Assembly (NCBI GenBank): GCA_024639405.1
Contig: JAHEIL010000048.1
Location: 1 to 64,000, forward strand
Origin: Crocinitomicaceae bacterium
GTDB taxonomy: Bacteria > Bacteroidota > Bacteroidia > Flavobacteriales_D > Crocinitomicaceae
Reading direction: 5' to 3'
Length of the DNA stretch: 64,000 nucleotides
Shown here: positions 9,395 to 18,360 of the stretch, one piece after another
How the letters are laid out: every line of letters begins with the position of its first letter
How positions within the stretch are numbered: position 1 is the first letter of the stretch
The notes under the pieces: model-generated
Told to the model about the DNA's origin: nothing
The model's input: only the letters and a program-made list of their open reading frames with translations
Databases searched by the model: none
Position numbers and translations under genes: made by a program

Positions 9395-10143
9395 TAAACA
9401 CTTATGGCAGATTTAAATTGATCCATTACTTTCTGTGTTAAAGCTTCTTGTCCAGCGGAAGAATGTGTGGAAAATTCCTCTTTTAAGTCAATAGAAAATG
9501 TGCCATTATTTAAAAATTTTTGCGCGTCAAATTTCAGTTTAAACTGCTTTAAATTTGGAGATAAAGCTTGCCAATTCAGGTTACTGAAAGACATTTTTCT
9601 CAAATAGCTGTCACCTCCAACATGAAAAACAGCTACGTGATTAAATGTTTCTATTCCGTCAATTAAAGTGTCAACTTTTGCTTCAATTTTTACAAAAATA
9701 TAACCTGGATTCCAATCCCAATGCATGTCATTTGCAACTGCAATATTTAATGGATTTGTAGTTGGAAATGTAGAAGGATCGATGTGATTGTAGCTTGAAT
9801 CTACACCTAATAAAAATACTAAAGAATCATCATCTTTGGCTGAGCTTTTTGCTTTAATTACAAACGACCCTTTCTGACGGTAATCAAATAAAGCTGCAGT
9901 GGTATATAAATTAGAACCAATAAAGAGTGATGTAAAATAACATTTAATATCAGTAAATTGAATTGCATATCCTTCATCACTAATATACGTTTGATCTAAG
10001 GCTAATGGTTGAGCCCCGAAAGTTGGTTGTAGTAAAAATTGAACTTCGTTTTCTTTTGGAAGGGATGGCGTATTTTTATCTGATTGACACGCTTGTGCCA
10101 ACATAACAACAAAAGAAATTAATCCTAAATATTTACACTTCAT
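9391..10143 (-). CDS. MbnP-like lipoprotein (putative copper-binding partner)
   Basis: MHWDWNPGYIFVKIEA core, lipobox LAQACQSD, 4-bp overlap with the di-heme peroxidase. Confidence 0.82.
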   Translation of the reverse strand: MKCKYLGLISFVVMLAQACQSDKNTPSLPKENEVQFLLQPTFGAQPLALDQTYISDEGYAIQFTDIKCYFTSLFIGSNLYTTAALFDYRQKGSFVIKAKSSAKDDDSLVFLLGVDSSYNHIDPSTFPTTNPLNIAVANDMHWDWNPGYIFVKIEAKVDTLIDGIETFNHVAVFHVGGDSYLRKMSFSNLNWQALSPNLKQFKLKFDAQKFLNNGTFSIDLKEEFSTHSSAGQEALTQKVMDQFKSAISVY

Positions 10144-10215
10144 ATTCTAACAAATATAATGAATGTGTATGAATTTATGCTTAATTTTATTCTTTTAACT
10201 TTTTAAAATCACACT

Positions 10216-13200
10216 ATGACTGACGCATTAAAAACCGATTTAAAGCCATTGAAAATTGTAGATGCATCAGCAGGAAGTGGTAAAACATATCGATTGGTTA
10301 AAGAATACTTACTTTTATTGCTCAATGAAAGTGAAGATGTGAAACGATTTTCACGCATCATTGCAATGACATTCACCAATAAGGCAGCAATTGAGATGAA
10401 AATCAGGATTGTTAGGGCTTTAGATGAATTAAGTCACCCAAACCTTTACGGTGAAAAGTCACTTAAGTTTGGTAAGGAATTGAGTGATGAATTAAAGGTG
10501 AAACCGGAACAAATCCACGAAAGATCGAAATTTATTTTAAAAACGATATTGCATTCTTACGAGGATTTTTATGTCATGACCATTGATAAGTTCAACTTAA
10601 AATTAATCCGTTCATTCAGTCGAGACTTAGATTTACCGAATGATTTTGATGTAATTTTGGAGGAAAAAATACTTATCGAACAAGTTGTTGATACCATAAT
10701 GAATAAAATTGGTGCAACAGGATTAACAAATTTAACAGAAACAGTATTTAAATACGCTCAAAATAATTTAGACGAAGGCGAAAAATGGAATTTTAGAGAT
10801 AAATTAGTTGAATTCGGAAAGTTGTTAAGCAATGAAAAAGACCAAGTTTTAATTGAAAAATTGATGCAATTAGATTTTTCAACCCAACGATTTATGCAAT
10901 TAAAAACTGCTTATACTCAAACAAACGAGTTGTTTTTATCTAAATGCAAAGCTGTTTACAACCAATTTATTTCGCATAACATACCAACAAGTAGCTTGCC
11001 TGGTGGTTCTAAACTTTTGAACAAATACGAAGCAATTAACCAATTGAATTCGTATCCAAATGATGGGTTTTTCACCAATACTTTTATCAATAATATTGTT
11101 GAACCTACTCCTAAAAACAAAACTTATCCTGACGATTTAAAACGTGTATCTCTTGAATTGCTAAAATATTACGAAGAAACAAAGGCTTCTTATTTCTTAC
11201 AAAAACATTTTTTAGCAAATTTTTACAACATGGCATTGCTGAAATTTATGGCAATGGAATTGTTTGAAATCAAAAAAAGTGAGCAATTGATTCGAATTTC
11301 AGAATTCAATAAATTAATCGCAGACTTAGTTAAAAACGAAAACGCACCTTTTATATACGAGCGTTTAGGAGTTCGCTATAAGAATTTCCTGTTGGATGAA
11401 TTCCAAGACACTTCTCGCTTACAATGGCTTAACATGGTTCCGTTAATTCTTGAATCCATTTCAAAAATGGATAAAAATTTAATTGTTGGTGATCCTAAAC
11501 AGTCCATTTACCGATTTAAAAACGGTGTCGCAGAACAATTTGTAGCGCTTCCAAAAATTTACAACCCTGAAAATGAACCTTCAATCATGAAGAATTCACG
11601 TTACTTTGAGGAAATGGGAGAAGTGGATTTTTTAAAAGAAAATTGGCGATCAGCAAAATCGATTGTTACATTCAACAATGAATTATTTCCTATACTAAAA
11701 GAACATTTATCGGACGAAGCAAAAGATTTTTACACATCAATTCATCAAAATGTTGTTTCAAAACAAGTCGGCTTAGTTGACATTTTTTCAAAGGAAATTG
11801 AAGACGAAGAAATTGATCTTGTTGGAAAAATTATCGAGAAAATAGAGCAATGTGAAAAAGACGGATTTAAACGTGGTGATATTTGTATTTTGGGAGATCG
11901 AAACAAACGGACAAATAATTGGGCAAATGCATTGTCTGAGAAAGGTTACAAAGTAGTTTCAGCTGATTCATTATTAATTAAACACGATTTAAAAATCAAA
12001 TTAATCATATCTTATTTCAAACTTAGATTGAATCCGTCTAATGCGAGTGAGCAAAGAAAATTTATTGATCTGTATTATAGAATTAAAAAAGAAGAAACAT
12101 TTGTAGGAATGAGTCGCTTTTTAGAGGAAAAAATCTCCAAAGAAGGTCGAAAATATTTTTTCTTAAACTTTGATGCATTTGTAATATCAACGTTTCAACA
12201 TTTAACTGATTTTTATTGTAAATACGAGAATATATACGACTTAACTCAATCTTTTTATAGCTTTTTAAATTGGAATGAATTAGAAAATCCATATTTACAT
12301 CATTTTGCAGATTTTGTTCACGATTTCGAATTGAAAAAAGGTCCAGATTTGAAAGATTTTTTAAATCATTTTGAAGTACAAAAATCTAAAACTGCTATTC
12401 AAATTCCTGAAAGTGATGATGCGATTAAAATAATGACCATCCATAAATCAAAAGGACTTGAATTCCCCGTTGTTATTCTTCCTGATGTCAATTTCACAAC
12501 GGAATTAAAAGCGACTAAAAAGTACTTATTTGAAACAAATGGTACAATTCTGTATTCAACCTTAAAAGAAGAATCACCAATTTCAATGATTAGTGAATTA
12601 CATAAATCTGAATACAACCAACAATTTACAGATGTATTAAACCTATGTTATGTAGCATTTACACGACCTGAATCAAGGTTGTATGTGCTTAATTATTTTA
12701 CAAAAAAAGGCTTTGGAAAAACCATTCATGAATGCTTCAAGAAAATCACAGATGCATCCGTAACTTCAGATAAGATGCTGTCCATTCATATTGGTGAAGC
12801 TTCTGTGAAAGAACATAAAAAAACAAAAGAATCCGCGTTTTTCATCCCTGAAAATTTTTCTGATATACTTTGGTATCCTGAGATTGCTCTTCAAGACAAA
12901 AAAGAAATGAAACAGCAAGATTACTTATCAAATGAACAACGGTTTGGCAATCAATTTCATCTTGCAATCGATCAAATTTCAGATGCTTCGCAAATTGATT
13001 CAACAATTGATCAATTGATCAACCAAGGTGAAATCGAGCGTTTATTCAAAGTAGAAATGATCAGAAAATTAACATTACTATTTGAAAATAAAACCTATAC
13101 ATCTTTGTTTGAAAATGCGACAGAAATTTTGAGTGAACAATCTATATTAATTGACAGTCAAACAACAAAACGTCCAGATAAAATTATATTAAAAGAACAT

Positions 13201-13368
13201 GAAACGATTGTAATTGATTACAAAACAGGTTCTATTAAACCAACGCATTCACAACAAATATTGCTTTACATTTCATTGATGAAGGAGATGAATTTTCCTT
13301 CAGTGAAAGGTTATATTTATTATTCCACTACGAATGAATTAATAGCTATCAATCCATTAGCGTTGTAA
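10216..13368 (+). CDS. UvrD/AddA-like helicase-nuclease
   Basis: Walker A DASAGSGKTYRLV; LLDEFQDTS; VGDPKQSIYRF; MTIHKSKGLEFPVVILPD; C-terminal nuclease-like IVIDYKTGS. Confidence 0.9.
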   Translation: MTDALKTDLKPLKIVDASAGSGKTYRLVKEYLLLLLNESEDVKRFSRIIAMTFTNKAAIEMKIRIVRALDELSHPNLYGEKSLKFGKELSDELKVKPEQIHERSKFILKTILHSYEDFYVMTIDKFNLKLIRSFSRDLDLPNDFDVILEEKILIEQVVDTIMNKIGATGLTNLTETVFKYAQNNLDEGEKWNFRDKLVEFGKLLSNEKDQVLIEKLMQLDFSTQRFMQLKTAYTQTNELFLSKCKAVYNQFISHNIPTSSLPGGSKLLNKYEAINQLNSYPNDGFFTNTFINNIVEPTPKNKTYPDDLKRVSLELLKYYEETKASYFLQKHFLANFYNMALLKFMAMELFEIKKSEQLIRISEFNKLIADLVKNENAPFIYERLGVRYKNFLLDEFQDTSRLQWLNMVPLILESISKMDKNLIVGDPKQSIYRFKNGVAEQFVALPKIYNPENEPSIMKNSRYFEEMGEVDFLKENWRSAKSIVTFNNELFPILKEHLSDEAKDFYTSIHQNVVSKQVGLVDIFSKEIEDEEIDLVGKIIEKIEQCEKDGFKRGDICILGDRNKRTNNWANALSEKGYKVVSADSLLIKHDLKIKLIISYFKLRLNPSNASEQRKFIDLYYRIKKEETFVGMSRFLEEKISKEGRKYFFLNFDAFVISTFQHLTDFYCKYENIYDLTQSFYSFLNWNELENPYLHHFADFVHDFELKKGPDLKDFLNHFEVQKSKTAIQIPESDDAIKIMTIHKSKGLEFPVVILPDVNFTTELKATKKYLFETNGTILYSTLKEESPISMISELHKSEYNQQFTDVLNLCYVAFTRPESRLYVLNYFTKKGFGKTIHECFKKITDASVTSDKMLSIHIGEASVKEHKKTKESAFFIPENFSDILWYPEIALQDKKEMKQQDYLSNEQRFGNQFHLAIDQISDASQIDSTIDQLINQGEIERLFKVEMIRKLTLLFENKTYTSLFENATEILSEQSILIDSQTTKRPDKIILKEHETIVIDYKTGSIKPTHSQQILLYISLMKEMNFPSVKGYIYYSTTNELIAINPLAL

Positions 13369-15364
13369 ACAAATTGTCATCAACATTTTGAGGAACTGTT
13401 ACTTTTAATAAAGGTTCAGCTTCCATTGCGCGTTCGATTGCAAACACAGCTCCTTCGTTTCTTGCCCAAGAACGACGAGCAATTCCATTGTTTACATCCC
13501 AATGCAGCATCATTTTCAAACGACGATCAGCTTCTTTCGAACCATCTAACAACATTCCAAATCCACCATTGATTACTTCTCCCCAACCTACACCTCCACC
13601 ATTGTGAATAGAAACCCAAGTTGCTCCTCTAAAACTATCGCCAATTACATTTTGAATGGCCATATCAGCTGTAAAACGAGATCCATCATAAATGTTTGAA
13701 GTTTCACGATAAGGAGAATCTGTCCCTGAAACATCGTGGTGATCTCTTCCTAATACAATCGGACCAATATCGCCCTTTTCGATTGCTTTGTTGAATGCTT
13801 CAGCAATGCGCATTCTTCCTTCAGCATCCGCATAAAGAATTCTAGCTTGCGAACCAACTACTAATTTATTTTCTTGAGCTCCTTTAATCCATTTGATGTT
13901 GTCAGCCATTTGCTGTTTGATTTCTTCAGGGCTAGTCAACATCATTTCTTCTAAAATAGCACACGCAATTTCATCCGTTTTTTGTAAATCTTCTGGTTTA
14001 CCACTAGCACAAACCCATCTAAATGGTCCAAAACCATAATCAAAGCACATTGGACCTAATATATCTTGAACGTAAGAAGGGTATTTAAAATCAATATGGT
14101 TTTCAGCCATTACATCAGCACCCGCTCGAGAAGCTTCTAATAGAAATGCATTACCATAATCAAAAAAGTATGTTCCATTTTGAGTATGTTTATTCACAGC
14201 AGCAGCATGTCGTCTCAACGATTCTTGAATTTTTATTTTAAATGCTTCAGGTTGATTTGCCATTAATTCATTTGCCTCTTCAAAAGTTAATCCAGCTGGA
14301 TAATAACCACCAGCCCAAGGATTGTGTAATGACGTCTGATCTGAACCTAAGTCTACATAGATATTTTCTTGTTCAAATTTCTCCCAAATATCAACGACAT
14401 TTCCAACATATGCAATTGAAACAACTTCTTTGGATTCTTTAGCTTTTTTAACTCGTTCACACAATAGATCTAAATCATTGATCACTTCATCTACCCATCC
14501 TTGAGAATGACGTGTGTGTACAGCTTTTGGATTTACTTCTGCCGTAACTGAAATACAACCAGCAATAGATGCGGCTTTTGGTTGTGCTCCTGACATTCCT
14601 CCGAGTCCTGCAGTAACAAACAACATTCCATTTATTGCATCTTTCTTCGATGATATTTTTCGCGCTGCATTCAATACAGTTATTGTAGTTCCGTGCACAA
14701 TTCCTTGCGGACCAATATACATGTAAGAACCAGCTGTCATTTGTCCATATTGTGTTACTCCCAATGCATTAAACTTTTCCCAATCATCTGGTTTAGAATA
14801 ATTCGGAATCATCATACCATTCGTTACAACGACACGTGGTGCTTCTTTATGAGATGGAAACAAACCCATTGGATGACCTGAATACATTACTAAAGTTTGT
14901 TCATCTGTCATTTCAGCCAAATACTTCATCGTCAAACGATATTGGATCCAATTTTGAAAAACAGCACCATTGCCACCATACGTAATTAATTCATGTGGAT
15001 GTTGCGCAACAGCATAATCCAGATTATTTTGAATCATTAACATGATGGCCTTAGCTTGTATTGATTTTCCTGGATAATCTTCAATTGGTCGAGCATGCAT
15101 TACGTAATCTGGACGATAACGATACATGTAAATCCGACCATACTCTTTTAATTCTTGGTAGAATTCTTTTATGAGTTCCGCATGTTGATTTTTGGGGAAA
15201 TAACGCAATGCATTTTGAATAGCTAATTTCTTTTCATCAGCACGCAAAATATCTTTTCTTTTAGGAGCGTGATTTATTGCTACTTCGTATTCTTTTTTGG
15301 AAGGAATTTCAGAAGGAATACCTTCTAATATTGCTTGATGAAAGTCTCTTAGTGTCATATTCAA
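13349..15364 (-). CDS. hutU: Urocanate hydratase
   Basis: 671-aa ORF; YGGNGAVFQNWIQYRLTMKYL, GPQGIVHGT, SGTDSPYRET, HNGGGVGWGEVINGGFGM. Confidence 0.95.
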   Translation of the reverse strand: MNMTLRDFHQAILEGIPSEIPSKKEYEVAINHAPKRKDILRADEKKLAIQNALRYFPKNQHAELIKEFYQELKEYGRIYMYRYRPDYVMHARPIEDYPGKSIQAKAIMLMIQNNLDYAVAQHPHELITYGGNGAVFQNWIQYRLTMKYLAEMTDEQTLVMYSGHPMGLFPSHKEAPRVVVTNGMMIPNYSKPDDWEKFNALGVTQYGQMTAGSYMYIGPQGIVHGTTITVLNAARKISSKKDAINGMLFVTAGLGGMSGAQPKAASIAGCISVTAEVNPKAVHTRHSQGWVDEVINDLDLLCERVKKAKESKEVVSIAYVGNVVDIWEKFEQENIYVDLGSDQTSLHNPWAGGYYPAGLTFEEANELMANQPEAFKIKIQESLRRHAAAVNKHTQNGTYFFDYGNAFLLEASRAGADVMAENHIDFKYPSYVQDILGPMCFDYGFGPFRWVCASGKPEDLQKTDEIACAILEEMMLTSPEEIKQQMADNIKWIKGAQENKLVVGSQARILYADAEGRMRIAEAFNKAIEKGDIGPIVLGRDHHDVSGTDSPYRETSNIYDGSRFTADMAIQNVIGDSFRGATWVSIHNGGGVGWGEVINGGFGMLLDGSKEADRRLKMMLHWDVNNGIARRSWARNEGAVFAIERAMEAEPLLKVTVPQNVDDNLFTTLMD

Positions 15365-15410
15365 TAATTTCTACAAATTTAACAGAAAGTAATGAACTTA
15401 ATTATAAATC

Positions 15411-15441
15411 AAAAAAAAAGCTCAGAAAAACTGAGCTCTTT
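15411..15441. terminator. Rho-independent terminator hairpin
   Basis: A-tract/AGCTCAG-AAAAA-CTGAGCT/T-tract, downstream of the minus-strand T9SS gene. Confidence 0.8.
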
Positions 15442-15443
15442 TA

Positions 15444-18359
15444 TCATCTTAATACGTTAATATAACCACTGAAATTATACTTGCCATCGTTAACGATGTC
15501 TTTCGCTTGAATCGTCCAATTGTAAGTGCCTTCTGAGACAATTTTACCATTGAATGTTCCATCCCATGACATTTTAGGATCATTTGATTCCCAAATAATT
15601 TCTCCCCATCGATTAAAAATCAATAAATTGAACTCAGTAATATCAATTCCTTCTATATAAATTCCCCAATGCTGGTTGTGTTCATCATTGTCTGGAGTGA
15701 ATGAATTAGGAGCGTAAATAATTAATTCTGGTAGAACAATAACATCCAATTCAAGAGAATCCACACAACCAAAATCTGATCTTGTAATTAATAATACAGG
15801 ATATTCACCTGTAACTCCATCTGGAAAAACAGTAGTAACATTTGGTTGATTAGAATACGCTGGGTTTCCATTTGTAATAAACCATTCAAAAGTCGCTCCA
15901 TTCGTTGAGTAATTTGTTAAATTAACCAAGGTGTTAAACATTTTAACAGGATTTGGTGTGTATTTAAACAAAGATTCTGGCTTAGGGTGAACAGTTAAAA
16001 AATTAGGAAATGTCGTTGAATCAATACATCCTTGAGGTGATGTAACAATTAATTGTACGGTATAATTACCTGCGAATAAATCATCAACATCAATAGTTTC
16101 TTGATCTATGTATGTAGTTCCATTAGAAACATGCCAAACCAAATGATCAGTCATTAACGGATCAGTTTCATTTTGAAGTGTAAATGATGCTTTTTCACAT
16201 TTTTCGCTGATTGGCGTACTAATCTGAGGAACAGGTAAAGGCAAAAGAGCTACTGATGTTGTTAAAATTAAAGGTGATGATTCACATGCGTCTGTTATAG
16301 TTACCCCATATTGTGTTAAAGAAGTTGGACTTACTACTATTGAAGATCCATTTCCAGTTAATGTCTGACCATTTGTCCAATTATAATTGTACGGCGCGCC
16401 TATACCACCAGTAGTTGTTACGTCAATTGTAGCAGAATACCCAGGGCAAACTGCCAGATTAGTTGAAATAGTACCTGACAATGAATCTCTTACTTGAATT
16501 ATTATTGATTCAGTTGAAGTTACACAACCTAAATCGCTTGTTGCAAAAACAGTAACAATTGTGTCATTCACAGGTGAATAATCTTGAGTACTCGCTTGAT
16601 TATTGGTGAAATTCCATGTATAATTAAAAGAATTTCCACCAGCTGCTAAAGCAGAAAGATGAGCTGTTCCGTTTTGACAAATAATTGTATCATTACTTGT
16701 TGTAAAAGAAAGTTGAACTGGATCAGTAATTGTTATCGAGGAACATACTTGACAATTTAAATAATTTTTTGAGCATACTGTATATGTACCTGAAGCTAAT
16801 CCAGTCTTTACTGAATCGGCCTGCCAAGTGACTCCATTATCAAAACTATAAGAATTTGCAATTGGATTGTTAACAATAATTTTTCCATCACTAAATCCAA
16901 AACAACTTGGTTGAACTGAAGACAAAGTTTGTTGTGCTTTAATAACTGTAATTTTTACCGTATCTCTTACAATTCCGCAAACAGTATTTGTTTCTCGTAA
17001 AATAAATCTATAAGTTCCAGGCTGATTTACAGTAACATTTGGAGTTAAAGATGAAAAGTTAGGCGAAAATGAAATAGTTGGTGTTGGCACAATTCCAGAT
17101 GAATTAGCAGACCAATTCATTGTATTTGAAGGACTTGTCTGAATCCCTGACAAATGTATAATTTCACCTAGACACACAGAATCATCTATACCTGCATTTG
17201 GTGTTGGAGGTAAATATGCATTAATTACAATATCAACAGTATCTGTAGGACATGATGGATTTAACGAAATTGAAGTCATTGAATAAGTATGGGGTCCTTG
17301 TGTTAATGGTGTTGCAACATTTGTAGCACCTAATGTTGTACTTAATTCAGGATTTGGAATCCAAGTGTAAATTCCATTTCCTCCACTTGCTGTTAATGTT
17401 ACAGTATTTCCAATACAAAGGTTTGTAGATGGAGCAGAAATTTGTCCTGAAACTTGAATTCCAGAATTAACACCAATGACATAATTACATTGGTCACCAG
17501 CATATCCGTCAATCATCATGTAATAGGTGTTACCTGGGACTAAACCTGTTGCAGTGACTACAGATGGTGATGAAGTTGATGCCGTTGGAGCAACTGGAGA
17601 AACACATGTATGAGTAGTTACAGCACCTCCACATGATGTTGTAGAAAAAATCATAACCTGAATACCAAGATTAGATGTAGAAGAAGTGACCCAAACATTT
17701 AATGAAACAGTACTTGCATTTGCTACAAATTGTATAAATGAATTATTTTCAATCGAGCCACAAAATGCGGAAGACAATGCTGGCCATGAATCTGGAGCAT
17801 AACTTGTTGTGTTTCCACAATACCCATTTACATCACAAATGAACGTTGCTAAAGCACAAGTTTCACCGGCTGGTGTTGATGTGGCGCAGTTGGGCATCAA
17901 CATCGCTTGAGAAACACAAATCGTAAAAGTAGGTGTAGTTGGTGCAGTTGGTGCAAAATGATAAACTCTAATGTGATATGTAACCCCTATAATTAATGTG
18001 GTTAATGACACAGCTTCTGTCCCGCCATTTCCTGTATTATTTACGCATGCCAAAGATGATTGTGAAATACAACCCCCTGAAAAAACTTGAACAACTGGAT
18101 TAAAACCTGTGGTTCCAGAAACAATAACAGATAAATTAGATTGTGTAGCGACAAATGAATACCAAACATCATCATCTGCTGTACCTGTACACCCAGGAAT
18201 AGATTGTGTTGCTTGTAAAACTGTTCCAGTTACAGGAGTACACGTTGAACTAGGTGTTAACGAAATAGCGCTAAAACATTCATCGTTTGATGGCTGAGCA
18301 AATAAACAGTTTGATATTAATACTATCAATAAAACTAAAATGCTTTTTATAAATTTCAT
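15444..18359 (-). CDS. T9SS type B sorting domain (gliding motility-associated C-terminal) protein
   Basis: Signal peptide; C-terminus IIYAPNSFTPDNDEHNQHWGIYIEG...FNRWGEIIWESNDP...GTYNWTIQAKD...GYINVLR. Confidence 0.92.
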   Translation of the reverse strand: MKFIKSILVLLIVLISNCLFAQPSNDECFSAISLTPSSTCTPVTGTVLQATQSIPGCTGTADDDVWYSFVATQSNLSVIVSGTTGFNPVVQVFSGGCISQSSLACVNNTGNGGTEAVSLTTLIIGVTYHIRVYHFAPTAPTTPTFTICVSQAMLMPNCATSTPAGETCALATFICDVNGYCGNTTSYAPDSWPALSSAFCGSIENNSFIQFVANASTVSLNVWVTSSTSNLGIQVMIFSTTSCGGAVTTHTCVSPVAPTASTSSPSVVTATGLVPGNTYYMMIDGYAGDQCNYVIGVNSGIQVSGQISAPSTNLCIGNTVTLTASGGNGIYTWIPNPELSTTLGATNVATPLTQGPHTYSMTSISLNPSCPTDTVDIVINAYLPPTPNAGIDDSVCLGEIIHLSGIQTSPSNTMNWSANSSGIVPTPTISFSPNFSSLTPNVTVNQPGTYRFILRETNTVCGIVRDTVKITVIKAQQTLSSVQPSCFGFSDGKIIVNNPIANSYSFDNGVTWQADSVKTGLASGTYTVCSKNYLNCQVCSSITITDPVQLSFTTSNDTIICQNGTAHLSALAAGGNSFNYTWNFTNNQASTQDYSPVNDTIVTVFATSDLGCVTSTESIIIQVRDSLSGTISTNLAVCPGYSATIDVTTTGGIGAPYNYNWTNGQTLTGNGSSIVVSPTSLTQYGVTITDACESSPLILTTSVALLPLPVPQISTPISEKCEKASFTLQNETDPLMTDHLVWHVSNGTTYIDQETIDVDDLFAGNYTVQLIVTSPQGCIDSTTFPNFLTVHPKPESLFKYTPNPVKMFNTLVNLTNYSTNGATFEWFITNGNPAYSNQPNVTTVFPDGVTGEYPVLLITRSDFGCVDSLELDVIVLPELIIYAPNSFTPDNDEHNQHWGIYIEGIDITEFNLLIFNRWGEIIWESNDPKMSWDGTFNGKIVSEGTYNWTIQAKDIVNDGKYNFSGYINVLR

Positions 18360-18360
18360 G

